Shown here: positions 8,412-18,499 of the stretch, piece by piece
How positions within the stretch are numbered: the stretch's first letter is position 1
How the letters are laid out: every line of letters starts with the position of its first letter
Assembly: GCA_021730785.1 (NCBI GenBank)
Contig: JAKFWF010000049.1
Span: 62,001 to 126,000, forward strand
Length of the DNA stretch: 64,000 bases
Source of the DNA: Hyphomicrobiaceae bacterium
GTDB lineage: Bacteria; Pseudomonadota; Alphaproteobacteria; Rhizobiales; Hyphomicrobiaceae
Reading direction: 5' to 3'
Translations under genes and position numbers: made by a program
The notes under the pieces: model-generated
The model's database searches: none
What the model saw: the letters and a program-made list of their open reading frames with translations, nothing else
What the model was told of the DNA's origin: nothing

Positions 8412-9391
8412 CCCTTATAGTGCGAGTATTGCCCGCGCGGCTTGAAGCGTTCGAGATAGGCCGGCACGATCGAACCGCAGGCATGGGGTGCCGTGACGCC
8501 AAGCCCTGCCAGAGTCCGCCCCTCCTTCTTGGCCGCCTCGCTCACCACGTTGTCGCGCTGCAGGAGACGCACCTGGTCTACCGTGATCGGCCGCAGCGCG
8601 TTGGGTAGCGGCTTGGTCATCAGCGCCTGGAGCTTGGCGGCCCAGAACGGCAATGGGAGATAGACGCGCCGGCGCTCGGTCCACGTCTGGGTCTTGTCGA
8701 GCAACTGGCGGAAGGTGAGCACTTCCGGCCCGCCGATCTCATAGATCCGACCAGGCGTCCCCTGGCCCGCCGCTGCGGCCGCGATCGCCGCCGCGAGGTC
8801 GCCGACGAACACGGGCTGGAAGCGCGTCTTGCCACCGCCGATCAGGGGCAGGAACGGCGACATCCCGGCGAGCGCGGCAAAGCGGTTGAAAAACGCGTCC
8901 TCGGGGCCGAACACGATCGACGGGCGCAATATGATCGCATCCGGGAACTCTTCCAGCATGCCGGCTTCGCCCTCGGCCTTGGTGCGGGCGTAGGCGGCCG
9001 GTGACTTGCGGTCGGCGCCGATCGCCGAAACATGGATCACGCGACTTGCGCCGGCTTGCCGTGCCGCCTTGGCGATCACGCGCGCGCCCGCCGCCTGCAC
9101 TGCTTCGAACGATTGGTTGCCGGATGGCGCCAGAATGCCGACGAGGTTGATCACCACATCGGCACCGGCGCAGGCGGCGGCGACCGATTCGGGATAGCGC
9201 AAATTCGCCTGCACGCTGTGGATCTGGCCAACCGTGCCCATCGGTTGCAGGTGGCCGGCAAGATCGGGCCGGCGCACCGCTGCCCGCACCCGCCAGCCCG
9301 CTTTCGCCAGCGCGCGCACCGTGTGCCGCCCGACGAAGCCCGAGCCGCCAAATACCGTCGCCAGTCCGCCACCGTCGCGCATCGCAGTCAT
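8408..9391 (-). CDS. NAD(P)H-binding protein, complex I NDUFA9-like
   Basis: TVFGGSGFVGRHTVRALAKAGWRVRAAVRRP, VINLVGILAPSG, ARTKAEGE. Confidence 0.88.
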   Translation of the reverse strand: MTAMRDGGGLATVFGGSGFVGRHTVRALAKAGWRVRAAVRRPDLAGHLQPMGTVGQIHSVQANLRYPESVAAACAGADVVINLVGILAPSGNQSFEAVQAAGARVIAKAARQAGASRVIHVSAIGADRKSPAAYARTKAEGEAGMLEEFPDAIILRPSIVFGPEDAFFNRFAALAGMSPFLPLIGGGKTRFQPVFVGDLAAAIAAAAAGQGTPGRIYEIGGPEVLTFRQLLDKTQTWTERRRVYLPLPFWAAKLQALMTKPLPNALRPITVDQVRLLQRDNVVSEAAKKEGRTLAGLGVTAPHACGSIVPAYLERFKPRGQYSHYKG

Positions 9392-9511
9392 CAGGATCGT
9401 CTCATCGTTGCAGCTCGTCTTTCCGCTGCTGGCTTATACGATGAAGATGGTCACTGAAAAGCACGCAATCGCAGCGCCCGACGCAATGGTGGCCGCAGCC
9501 TCCTGTGCAGC

Positions 9512-10279
9512 TCAACTGCGGAATGCGCCGCCGCCGTCGACGTCGATCGTGGCGCCGCTGACGTAGCCGCAGGCCGGAGAGGCGAGGAAGGCCGCCATGT
9601 TGCCGATCTCGTCCGGCTCGGCCATGCGGTCGAGCGGCAGCTTGCCGAGCAGTTCCTCCCAGCGGCTCTCGTCGCCGAAATTGGTCTGCGCCCGCGCCTT
9701 CGTCAGCGTGATGATGCGGTCGGTGCGGGTCGCGGCCGGGTTGATCGCGAAGATGCGTACGCCCCAGTCGACGGCCTTGCCGCCAACGGCGCCGGTGAAG
9801 GCCATGAGGGCTGCATTGCCGGTCGCGCCGCAGATGTAGTCGTAGCGTGGGCTGCGTCCGGCCGAGCCGGTGATGTTGACGATGGTGCCGGACTTGCGCT
9901 CCTTCATTTTCGCCAGGTACAGCTGTGTCATGTGGATATACCCCATGACCTTCAGGTTCCACGCCTCCTGCCAGCGCTCCATGGTCATGTCGAGCAGGCC
10001 ACCACCGGGGATCGCGCCGGCGTTGTTGACCAGGATCGTGACGTCGGGATAGGTGCTCGCCACCCGCAGCCGTTCGGCCGGGTTCGACAGGTCGGCGGCA
10101 CACGTCTCGATCGGCCCGAGCGCCTTCAGCTCGGCCGCGGTCGATGCGAGGCGCGCCGCATCGCGCGACACGAGGATGACCGAGCAGCCCTCCTGCAGGA
10201 ACACCCGGCCGCACGAGGCGCCGATGCCCTTGGAGCCACCGGTGACGAGAACGCGATTGCCTTTGAGACGCAGATCCAT
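9512..10279 (-). CDS. SDR family oxidoreductase
   Basis: VTGGSKGIGASCGRVFLQEG, NNAGAIPGGG, YVSGATIDVDGGGAFRS. Confidence 0.92.
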   Translation of the reverse strand: MDLRLKGNRVLVTGGSKGIGASCGRVFLQEGCSVILVSRDAARLASTAAELKALGPIETCAADLSNPAERLRVASTYPDVTILVNNAGAIPGGGLLDMTMERWQEAWNLKVMGYIHMTQLYLAKMKERKSGTIVNITGSAGRSPRYDYICGATGNAALMAFTGAVGGKAVDWGVRIFAINPAATRTDRIITLTKARAQTNFGDESRWEELLGKLPLDRMAEPDEIGNMAAFLASPACGYVSGATIDVDGGGAFRS

Positions 10280-10301
10280 GGGTCGGTTTCCTGAAGTTGA
10301 T

Positions 10302-10853
10302 CTATTCCGCCGCAGCCTGGGCGTCGGCGCTCTGCCCGGCGTCCAGCTGCAGGATGTCGTTGAAGCGATTGAACGCGCCGCACAGCGCCGTGCGCCAGGT
10401 CATCTCGACGATCTGGGCTTGCGTGAAGTGGGCGTGCAGCCGTGTGAAGATCTCGTCGCGCGTGCGGTTCCAGTCGTTGGTGACGGCAATCGCGTATTCG
10501 ACCACCAGCTTGTCGACGTCGTCTAGCTCGGGATGGGTCGCGTAGTCGAGCAACGTCTGGGCGCCCGCCTCGCTGATGCCGGCGACCGCAAGCTTCGGTG
10601 CGTGGTGAGCGACGCAGTAGTGGCACTTGTTGATCAGCGACACGGTGACGATGCACAGCTCGAGATAGCGCTTCGGCAGCACCGCTTCGTCGGCGAGCGA
10701 GGTCAACAGGCGCCAAGTATGCTCGAAGATCGGCGGGCGATGGGCCATCACGCCGGCCTGGTCGGCGAAGTCGCCGTAGGTTGTCATCCTGTCCCACAGC
10801 GGGCCAAGCGCAGGGGGCAGATCGGCCTTGTCCAGAACCGTGATGCGCGGCAT
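10302..10853 (-). CDS. Carboxymuconolactone decarboxylase (AhpD-like) family protein
   Basis: LELCIVTVSLINKCHYCVAHHAPKLAVAGISEA. Confidence 0.87.
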   Translation of the reverse strand: MPRITVLDKADLPPALGPLWDRMTTYGDFADQAGVMAHRPPIFEHTWRLLTSLADEAVLPKRYLELCIVTVSLINKCHYCVAHHAPKLAVAGISEAGAQTLLDYATHPELDDVDKLVVEYAIAVTNDWNRTRDEIFTRLHAHFTQAQIVEMTWRTALCGAFNRFNDILQLDAGQSADAQAAAE

Positions 10854-10983
10854 GGCAATGTCCGGTGTTGAGAGTGTAAACGGCGGCGGTTACGCATGGT
10901 AATCGCCCACGACCGGCGCGGATAGCCATCGCGACGTAATGATTGCGGGCGCCAGATCTGCGATCCGTGCGACGCTGTAGCAC

Positions 10984-11481
10984 TCAAAAGCCGGTCGCCC
11001 GGCGCGTCCGCACCAGAGCCGTCCGCAGCGCCTGGGCGAACGCGCGCCGCTCGTCGTCGTTCATGAAGCGGCCGAAGATGAGGCGCTGGTTGTGGTGGGC
11101 GAGGATCAGCTCGGTGCGCCCGTCATGGTGCTCGTTGAGGTCGACTCGCACCCAATAGGGGTTGAACTCGTACGTTCGCCGCTGGCCCGAGGGCTCGACG
11201 CGCGTCACGGTGAGCTGCTGCGGCGTCAGATCGACCGTCTCAAAGCGGCGACCCGAGCGGTAGTTGAGCTTGAAGGCGACGTAGATGATCAGCACATCGA
11301 GGCCGCAGAAAATGAAGACTGGCCAGGCGCCGACGATCCAGAACGCGACTCCGACGACGAAGTTGATCAGGCACAAGATGCCCATCAATACGAGGAAGCC
11401 GGTCGGCGGCAGCGATCGGTGTGCGGTAAGGACCGCACGAAACGGCTCTGGTGCTTGATCAGCGGGTTGCGTTTCTGTCAT
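10984..11481 (-). CDS. DUF2244 domain membrane protein
   Basis: HRSLPPTGFLVLMGILC...; RRTYEFNPYWVRVDL. Confidence 0.85.
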   Translation of the reverse strand: MTETQPADQAPEPFRAVLTAHRSLPPTGFLVLMGILCLINFVVGVAFWIVGAWPVFIFCGLDVLIIYVAFKLNYRSGRRFETVDLTPQQLTVTRVEPSGQRRTYEFNPYWVRVDLNEHHDGRTELILAHHNQRLIFGRFMNDDERRAFAQALRTALVRTRRATGF

Positions 11482-11519
11482 GGGTTGAGCCTAAGCCCTC
11501 CTCCAGCGCGATAGAAGCC

Positions 11520-12266
11520 ATGCCGCCCACAAAGACCGCTTCCAAAAAGCCGCAGGCAGCACGGACTGCCACCAAGGCCATTGCGAAGAAGAAGCCGGCT
11601 GCGAAATCGAAACGTGCGCCGCAATCGAAGCTGTCGCCGGCAACCATCCACGATATTTTCCGCCGCTTCCACGCGAACGTGCCCGAGCCCAAGGGCGAAC
11701 TGGAGCATGTCAACGCCTATACGCTGCTGGTGGCCGTGGTGCTGTCGGCGCAGGCGACAGATGCTGGCGTCAACAAGGCGACGCGGGCGCTGTTCAAGGT
11801 GGCCGATACGCCGGCCAAGATGGTGGCACTCGGCGAAGATGCGGTGCGCGAGTACGTGAAGACGATCGGGCTTTACCGCAACAAGGCGAAAAACGTGATC
11901 GCGCTGTCGCAGACGCTGATCGCCGAGCATGGCGCCGAAGTACCAGCGGACCGTGATGCGCTCGTCAAGCTGCCCGGCGTCGGCCGCAAGACCGCCAACG
12001 TGGTCCTCAACATGGCCTTTGGCTTGGCCACTATGGCTGTCGACACGCACGTGTTCCGCGTCGCCAACCGTACCGGCATGGGCCCGGGCCGCGATCCCGA
12101 GGCGGTCGAAGAGGCGCTCCTGAAGGACGTGCCGGCCGAGTTCGCACTGCACGCCCACCACTGGCTGATCCTGCACGGCCGCTACACTTGCCTCGCCCGC
12201 AAGCCGCTGTGCAGCACCTGCCTGATCGCCGATCTGTGCACCTTCGATGAAAAGACGGTGCCGTGA
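11520..12266 (+). CDS. nth: Endonuclease III
   Basis: LSAQATDAGVNKATRALF, LPGVGRKTANVVLNMAFG, VDTHVFRVANR, C-terminal CX6CX2CX5C Fe-S motif. Confidence 0.96.
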   Translation: MPPTKTASKKPQAARTATKAIAKKKPAAKSKRAPQSKLSPATIHDIFRRFHANVPEPKGELEHVNAYTLLVAVVLSAQATDAGVNKATRALFKVADTPAKMVALGEDAVREYVKTIGLYRNKAKNVIALSQTLIAEHGAEVPADRDALVKLPGVGRKTANVVLNMAFGLATMAVDTHVFRVANRTGMGPGRDPEAVEEALLKDVPAEFALHAHHWLILHGRYTCLARKPLCSTCLIADLCTFDEKTVP

Positions 12267-12308
12267 CTGGCCCGATCGTTTGGTTGGAGGCCGGCGGCAC
12301 GCGCACCC

Positions 12309-12944
12309 TCAGTCCGCCACGCCGGTTTTGCCGCGCTCGGCCATGCGCGCCACGTGGAAGCGCTGGAAATTGCGATCGCTCTCGTAGACCTTGGCCCGCA
12401 CCCACACGAACAAATCGTAAAACGTCGCCGGCCCGAAGCCCAAGCTCATGCGCACGACTTCCAGCGCCTGGCCCCAGGCCGCTTTCTCGGCTGGAATCTC
12501 GTCCTTGAAGAACACGATCGTCGGCGTGAACTGGACGCCCCAGCGCTCGGCCAGCTTGGCTTCGCTCACTTTGGTGCCGTCGAAGTCGGTCACCTCGCGG
12601 GCGCCGAACAGATCGAGCTGCACAATCGCGAAGTTCTCCCGCACATAGTCATTGATGTAGCGTTGGGCGAGTACTTCGGTGTGCATCTTGGTGCAGTAGA
12701 TGCAGCCGCGCTGCTCGAAGATCACCGCGAACCGCTTGGCACCCGCCTTCGCTTCGGCGAAGTCCTCGCGCAGGTCGAGAAACGAGGTGACAGCCCACGT
12801 CTGGTGGAACATGCCATCTTCGCCGCGCTTCGCCACCACCTTAGGCTCGATAGGGCCGGCAACAGGCGGCAGCGCCGGCGGCGACTGCGCAATCGCGGTG
12901 CAAGATGCGATCAGCAGAGCCGCAATTGCGATCATGGTCCGCAT
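12309..12944 (-). CDS. SoxW-like periplasmic thioredoxin-family protein
   Basis: Signal peptide; FAVIFEQRGCIYCTKMH; RWGVQFTPTIVFF. Confidence 0.85.
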   Translation of the reverse strand: MRTMIAIAALLIASCTAIAQSPPALPPVAGPIEPKVVAKRGEDGMFHQTWAVTSFLDLREDFAEAKAGAKRFAVIFEQRGCIYCTKMHTEVLAQRYINDYVRENFAIVQLDLFGAREVTDFDGTKVSEAKLAERWGVQFTPTIVFFKDEIPAEKAAWGQALEVVRMSLGFGPATFYDLFVWVRAKVYESDRNFQRFHVARMAERGKTGVAD

Positions 12945-13013
12945 GCAAGATCCTCCGGCCATTCTGGCGCTGTTATCGCACATCGACGTCGCCAGCGCAC
13001 CTGGCCACTGCGC

Positions 13014-13853
13014 TCACACAAACAGCGCGGCTGCAAACCGTGAGGCGACGAGCAGCAGGAAACAGCCGAACGCTACTTCCAGCGTCCGCTTCGAGATGCC
13101 ATGGGCGACGCGCACGCCGAGCGGCGCCGTCAAAACGCTCAACGGCGCGACGAGAGCAACCGCGATCAGGTTGACGAAGCCGAGCGATCCCGTCGGCAGC
13201 CCGCCCGCCTCGACCGCCATTCCACTGAGGTGCCAGCCGGCCCACATGAACCCCAACATGCCGGGAATGGCGATGACCGGCCCGAAGCCCGACGAGGTGC
13301 CGATCGCCTGCCGCAGCGGCCGGTCATACAGCGTCATCAACGTCGCCATGAAGGCGCCGCCGCCGATGCTCATCAGGGTCGATATCGCGCCCACCGCGAC
13401 GGCATAGGCCTCGACCAGCCGGCTGGTTGGGATTTCACGACCAAGCCGCCAGCTGTCGCGGCCAAAGAACAGCTTCGAGGACAGCACGATCGCGAAGACG
13501 ATCCACACCCACTTCAAGACTGCCGACGGGCTCGACTTGGCGATCAGGATGCCGATCACCACGCCGATCGCAACCGGCAACCACAGCCGCACGATCACGC
13601 GTTCGTCGACGCCACCCTGCGCGCGGTGCGCCTGGAACGATTTCAGCGACGTCGGGATGATGATGGCGAGCGACGTGCCGATCGACAGGTGCATGCGGAT
13701 GGCCGGATCGACACCGACGGCGGCGAACGCTTCGTACAGCACCGGCACCAGGATGCCGCCACCGCCGATGCCGAACAGGCCGGCGAGAAAGCCGGTGGCG
13801 AGCCCGCCCGCGGCCAGCAACACAAACAGTTGGGCGATCGCTACGGCGGTCAT
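13014..13853 (-). CDS. Sulfite exporter TauE/SafE family protein
   Basis: GLFGIGGGGILVPVLYEAF..., multiple TM segments, SIGGGAFMATLM. Confidence 0.9.
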   Translation of the reverse strand: MTAVAIAQLFVLLAAGGLATGFLAGLFGIGGGGILVPVLYEAFAAVGVDPAIRMHLSIGTSLAIIIPTSLKSFQAHRAQGGVDERVIVRLWLPVAIGVVIGILIAKSSPSAVLKWVWIVFAIVLSSKLFFGRDSWRLGREIPTSRLVEAYAVAVGAISTLMSIGGGAFMATLMTLYDRPLRQAIGTSSGFGPVIAIPGMLGFMWAGWHLSGMAVEAGGLPTGSLGFVNLIAVALVAPLSVLTAPLGVRVAHGISKRTLEVAFGCFLLLVASRFAAALFV

Positions 13854-14887
13854 GCCTCGGCCTCGGCGGCAGGCACACGCCGCCGCTCGAGCGCTCGCTG
13901 CGCTGCGTCGGCTCGCGCCTGCTCGGTGCGTTCGATGGCCCCCTGCAGCACCTCCGGTCCAGCACCGGGCTGAGTGCCCGCCTCGCTCAGGATGCGGCGG
14001 AATATCTTGCCCCCCGCCTCGCCGTGATAGAGCCCGAGGATGTGGCGCGTGACGTTGCCGAGGCGACCACCGCTTTCGATGTGGCGCGCCACGTAGGGCA
14101 TCAGCCGCCGCAGGACTTCGGCGCGTGTCACCGGCGTGGCCCGATCGCCGAACAGTTGATGATCCACATCATGCAGCAGCCACGGCGTCTGGTAGGCCGC
14201 GCGGCCGAGCATCACGCCGTCCACGTGCCGCAGGTGGTCGGCCGCCTGCGCCAAGTCTTCGATGCCGCCGTTGATGACGACCGTCAATTCGGGGTGGGCT
14301 GACTTGAGGCGATAAACTCTTTGATAGTCGAGCGGCGGGATCTCGCGGTTTTCTTTCGGCGACAGCCCCTGCAGCCAGGCCTTGCGCGCGTGCACGATGA
14401 AGACCGTGCATCCGGCAGCGGCGACGGTCGTGACGAAGCGCTCAAAATCGGCTTCACTGTCCTGGTTATCGATACCGATGCGGCACTTGACCGTGACCGG
14501 GATGCCGACTGCCGCGCGCATGGCGGTGACGCCGGCTGCGACCAGTGCCGGCTCGGCCATCAGGCAGGCGCCGAAGTGGCCGCCCTGCACGCGGTCGGAC
14601 GGGCAGCCGACGTTGAGGTTGATCTCGTCGTAGCCGTAAGCGGCGCCGATCGCGGCGGCGTCCGCGAGTTTCGCTGGATCGGCGCCGCCGAGCTGCAAGG
14701 CCACCGGATGCTCGCATGCATCGAAGGCCAGCAAGCGGTCGCGCTTGCCATGCAGGATCGCCTCCGCCGTCACCATCTCGGTGTACAGCCGCGCACGCCG
14801 GCTCAGCAGCCGATGGAACCCCCGGCAATGCCGGTCCGTCCAATCCATCATGGGGGCGACGCAAAGCCTATGAGATTGATATAGCAC
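13850..14887 (-). CDS. dusA: tRNA-dihydrouridine(20/20a) synthase DusA
   Basis: LCVAPMMDWTDRHCRGFHR, LQLGGADPAKLADAA, NLNVGCPSDRVQGGHFGACLM; GTG start inferred because no upstream ATG gives the expected N-terminus. Confidence 0.93.
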   Translation of the reverse strand: MLYQSHRLCVAPMMDWTDRHCRGFHRLLSRRARLYTEMVTAEAILHGKRDRLLAFDACEHPVALQLGGADPAKLADAAAIGAAYGYDEINLNVGCPSDRVQGGHFGACLMAEPALVAAGVTAMRAAVGIPVTVKCRIGIDNQDSEADFERFVTTVAAAGCTVFIVHARKAWLQGLSPKENREIPPLDYQRVYRLKSAHPELTVVINGGIEDLAQAADHLRHVDGVMLGRAAYQTPWLLHDVDHQLFGDRATPVTRAEVLRRLMPYVARHIESGGRLGNVTRHILGLYHGEAGGKIFRRILSEAGTQPGAGPEVLQGAIERTEQARADAAQRALERRRVPAAEAEA

Positions 14888-15067
14888 GTTTTTCCTGTAA
14901 CACCAACAGACATACAACGAACGTGAGCACGCATTTACCCTCAGTCGTGAGTACGAACCATAAGAACCCTTGAGCGACATTGCACACGATTTGCTTACAT
15001 CCGCCTCCGTGCGCACGGCCAATTAAGAACGTTCTAAGAAGGTGCGCACCACCTTCAGAGGCGTCCC

Positions 15068-15136
15068 ATGGCAACCTTCACCAAACTTCCCTCGGGCCAA
15101 TTGCGCGCCCAGGTCCGCCGCCATGGCCGCGGCTGA
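15068..15136 (+). pseudogene. Remnant of a tyrosine integrase N-terminus
   Basis: ATG-initiated 22-codon ORF MATFTKLPSGQLRAQVRRHGRG* resembles N-termini of proteobacterial site-specific integrases (MATFTKLPSGxWRAQVRRKGRY...). Confidence 0.6.
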
Positions 15137-15318
15137 TGATAAAACAGGCACGCTGCCCACAATAAGGGCAGAAACTAGACAAGAAATTCCAACCTCAAAG
15201 CGCGCGAGCAGCTATCCTCCGGCATCGCTAAACTCATGCGTCCTGCGCTCTTGTCCAAGCAGTAGCGCATCATAGCTCACGAGCATCTGCACGTAGTCGA
15301 CCGAGTTAGGGAGTACCT

Positions 15319-15744
15319 GTGCCGACATCTCAACATTCCGCACTTGAAATCTCGCCCAACGCTGCCGCGGGCATTGTCGAGCAGTATCTGGCCGCTTCCA
15401 TGCTGCCGGATCCAGAGCGCGCTGCAACCTACCTGGCCCCCGGCACAAAGATTACATTCACTGGCGGGCGCATCTTCGCGCATCCTCGTGATGCGACCGC
15501 CTTTAATGCCGGGCGCTATCGTTGGGTGAAGAAGCGCATGGACCGCTTTGATGTCTGCCCCGGCTCGAACGAGACGATCGTCTACAGTGTCGGCACGCTG
15601 TTCGGGGAATGGCCGGATGGGCAGCCCTTCGAGGGTAACCGATATATCGACCGCTTCGTCGTCCGTGGTGGCAAGATCGTCGCGATGGATGTGTGGAACG
15701 ACAGCGCTGAGCGCCTGTTGACGATGCGCGGTATCAGCGCATGA
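15319..15744 (+). CDS. SnoaL/NTF2-like family protein
   Basis: AAGIVEQYLAASMLPDPERAATYLAPGTKITFTGGR...NRYIDRFVVRGGKIVAMDVWND. Confidence 0.75.
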   Translation: MPTSQHSALEISPNAAAGIVEQYLAASMLPDPERAATYLAPGTKITFTGGRIFAHPRDATAFNAGRYRWVKKRMDRFDVCPGSNETIVYSVGTLFGEWPDGQPFEGNRYIDRFVVRGGKIVAMDVWNDSAERLLTMRGISA

Positions 15745-16643
15745 GCACAGCCTTGGCACGTGACGCAGCGGTGCTGGATGGCGCGCGGGTGCCTGCAACC
15801 GGTATGCCAAATGGCATGCTGCCTGAGCAGACCGCGGTCGAGCTCTCCGACGTTTCGGTCACGTTTGGCAAGGGCGTGCACTCTGTGCCGGCACTCCAGC
15901 CGACCAAATTGCGGGTGCCTGACGGAGATTTCATCGCGCTCGTGGGGCCATCGGGGTGCGGCAAGTCAACGATCCTGAAACTGGTCGCAGGACTGATCGC
16001 GCCGACGTCGGGCGTGGTGCTCGTCGGTGGCCGAGAGGTCAGCGCTAAAGCACTGCGCGTCGGCATGGCGTTTCAAAATCCTACTTTGCTGCCCTGGCTG
16101 ACGATCGAAAAAAACGTAATGCTGCCGCTGAAAATCGTCGAGCCATTTCGCGCGCAGTTTCGCAGCCAGCGGAACAACAGCTTCCGCGACAAGGTCCACG
16201 CCTTGCTGGCGCAAGTTGGTCTCTCGGGCTTTGCCAACCATTTCCCCTGGCAACTTTCGGGGGGCATGCTGCAGCGCGCGAACCTCTGCCGGGCCTTGAT
16301 CCACGAGCCGCGCCTGTTGCTACTCGATGAACCGTTCGGGGCGCTCGATCAATTCACGCGCGAGGAGCTATGGGTCGTGCTGCAAGACCTATGGCAAGTG
16401 CGCCGGCCGACGGTTCTGCTGGTGACGCATGACCTCAAGGAAGCCGGTTTCCTTGCTAACCGCATTTGCGTGATGAGCGCACGACCGGGGCGCATTCTGG
16501 CCGACCGCGACGTAACATTCAAACGACCACGCACGATTGCCAACACCTTTGAGCCGGCATTCGTCACGCTCAATCAGGAGCTGCGCGAAATGATCGTAGC
16601 GGCGCGCGCACCAGCCCCAACCGGTTCGATGGGAGGGCGATGA
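15741..16643 (+). CDS. ABC transporter ATP-binding protein (NitT/TauT/SsuB type)
   Basis: Walker A GPSGCGKST, LSGGMLQRANLCRAL, LLLLDEPFGALDQFTRE. Confidence 0.95.
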   Translation: MSTALARDAAVLDGARVPATGMPNGMLPEQTAVELSDVSVTFGKGVHSVPALQPTKLRVPDGDFIALVGPSGCGKSTILKLVAGLIAPTSGVVLVGGREVSAKALRVGMAFQNPTLLPWLTIEKNVMLPLKIVEPFRAQFRSQRNNSFRDKVHALLAQVGLSGFANHFPWQLSGGMLQRANLCRALIHEPRLLLLDEPFGALDQFTREELWVVLQDLWQVRRPTVLLVTHDLKEAGFLANRICVMSARPGRILADRDVTFKRPRTIANTFEPAFVTLNQELREMIVAARAPAPTGSMGGR

Positions 16644-16644
16644 C

Positions 16645-17421
16645 ATGACAAACGGCACACTGCGTCGCCGTGCGGCAGCTGCAGCCCTGATCGTCCTGTT
16701 CTTTGCGGCCTGGGAGGTCGCGTGCCTCATGTTCGGGGTATCCGACCTAATCCTGCCGCGGCCGAGTCAGGTATTTGCGACGCTCTGGACGCGCATGCCG
16801 GTGTTGTGGCCACACGTGGTCCAGACGCTATCGACCACGATGGTCGGCTTTGTGCTCGGCGTCCTGTTGGGCGTGCTACTTGGCGCCTTGATTGGCTCGT
16901 CGCGTATCGCCTACGACACCGCCTATCCGCTGCTGATCGGGTTCTCATCAATCCCGAAGGTCGCCGTCGTCCCGATCTTCGTGCTTTGGTTCGGCTCAGG
17001 CACCGTGCCCGCCGTGTTGACTTCGCTTGCGATTTGCTTCTTTCCCATTGTCGTCAATATCGCGACAGGGCTGGCCACTACCGAACCCGAACTTGAGGAT
17101 GTGCTTAAGGCCCTCGGCGCGACGAAATTCGATATCCTCTGGAACGTCGGCCTGCCGCGCACCATGCCGTTCTTCTTCGCGTCGTTGAAAGTGGCCATCA
17201 GCTACGCCTTCGTCGGCACCGTGCTGTCAGAGACAGTCGCGTCCAACCGCGGCATCGGCAACGTGATGATCACGGCCTCTTCGAACTTCAACACGCCACT
17301 TGTGTTCGCCGGCCTGTTCATTCTCGCGGCCCTTGGCATCGCGCTTTACGCGATGTTCTCGCTGATCGAGATGCGCGTGACCGGCTGGGCCAATCGCAAG
17401 GCCGATCTCATCGCCACCTGA
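16645..17421 (+). CDS. ABC transporter permease (NitT/TauT type)
   Basis: Multiple TM segments; EPELEDVLKALGATKFDILWNVGLPRTMPFFFASLKVAISYAFVGTVLSE. Confidence 0.94.
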   Translation: MTNGTLRRRAAAAALIVLFFAAWEVACLMFGVSDLILPRPSQVFATLWTRMPVLWPHVVQTLSTTMVGFVLGVLLGVLLGALIGSSRIAYDTAYPLLIGFSSIPKVAVVPIFVLWFGSGTVPAVLTSLAICFFPIVVNIATGLATTEPELEDVLKALGATKFDILWNVGLPRTMPFFFASLKVAISYAFVGTVLSETVASNRGIGNVMITASSNFNTPLVFAGLFILAALGIALYAMFSLIEMRVTGWANRKADLIAT

Positions 17422-17461
17422 CGACAGACTTCACGCTTTCTCACCAACCAGGGACTTCTCA

Positions 17462-18487
17462 ATGCTCAAGACACTCGCCGCAGCGGCGGTCTTTACCGCT
17501 ACCCTCTCCAGCACCGTCCTGGCGCAGGAAACAACGGTCCGCTTAACACTCGGCTGGAAAACGCAGGGGTCGGATTCCGCTTTCTTCGTCGCTCGCGACA
17601 AGGGCTATTACAAAGCCGAAGGGCTCAATGTCGTCATCGACCAGGGCGAAGGCTCGGGCGCGACCGTGACGCGTATCATGGGCGGCGCCTATGACGCGGG
17701 TTTTGGCGACGTGAACGCCATCATCCAGAACGCTTCGCAGAAACCGGGTGAAGCGCCTGTGATGGTTTATCAGATGTGGAACCGTCCTCCGTTCGCCATC
17801 GTCACCAAGAAGTCCGCCAATATCACCCAGCCGAAAGACCTAGAAGGCCGCACGCTGGGCGGTGCCCAGGGCACCCCGACGACACGCCTGCTGCCGGTGT
17901 TCGTGCAGAAAAACGGCTTGGACAGCGCCAAGATCGCCATCTCGAACATGGCGCCGAACCTGCAGGAACCTTTGCTGATCAAGGGCGATATCGACGGCGC
18001 GCTGGTGTTCAACATCACCAGCTACTTCAACCTCGTTCTCAACCGGCAGGATCCCGACAAGGACTTCAATTGGATGTCGTTCGGCGACTACGGCATGGAC
18101 CTCTATTCCAACGGCCTTATGGTGTCGCAGAAAATGATCCGTGAAAATCCTAAAGCGGTGGCAGGCTTGGTGCGTGCGACCAACAAAGCCATGCTTGAAA
18201 CCGCCGCCGATCAAAACCTCGGCATGAAGGCCGTGATGGCGTTCGACAACCTCGTCAACGAGGCGGTCGAGAAGCGGCGCATGCAGTATGCGTTCACCAA
18301 GCTCATCGTTTCGCCCGAGATGAAGGAGATCGGCATCGGCGATATCAAGGACGACCGCATGGAGCGCGCCATCGCCATCGTCGTCGAGGGCTATCAGCTG
18401 ACCCGCAAACCAGCGCCGTCGGAAATCTTCTCGCGCCAGTTCCTGCCACCGAAAGCCGAGCGGGATCTCGTCTACACGGCGAACTGA
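17462..18487 (+). CDS. ABC transporter substrate-binding protein (NMT1/SsuA-like)
   Basis: Signal peptide; VRLTLGWKTQGSDSAFFVARDKGYYKAEGLNVVIDQGEGSG. Confidence 0.94.
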   Translation: MLKTLAAAAVFTATLSSTVLAQETTVRLTLGWKTQGSDSAFFVARDKGYYKAEGLNVVIDQGEGSGATVTRIMGGAYDAGFGDVNAIIQNASQKPGEAPVMVYQMWNRPPFAIVTKKSANITQPKDLEGRTLGGAQGTPTTRLLPVFVQKNGLDSAKIAISNMAPNLQEPLLIKGDIDGALVFNITSYFNLVLNRQDPDKDFNWMSFGDYGMDLYSNGLMVSQKMIRENPKAVAGLVRATNKAMLETAADQNLGMKAVMAFDNLVNEAVEKRRMQYAFTKLIVSPEMKEIGIGDIKDDRMERAIAIVVEGYQLTRKPAPSEIFSRQFLPPKAERDLVYTAN

Positions 18488-18499
18488 GGCGACACCGAC

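Noticed and set aside
14950-14972. GAAC-N5-GAAC (gaaccataagaac) near the dusA upstream region as a LexA box
   Set aside because: Spacing is 5 rather than the 7 nt required for the alphaproteobacterial LexA motif.
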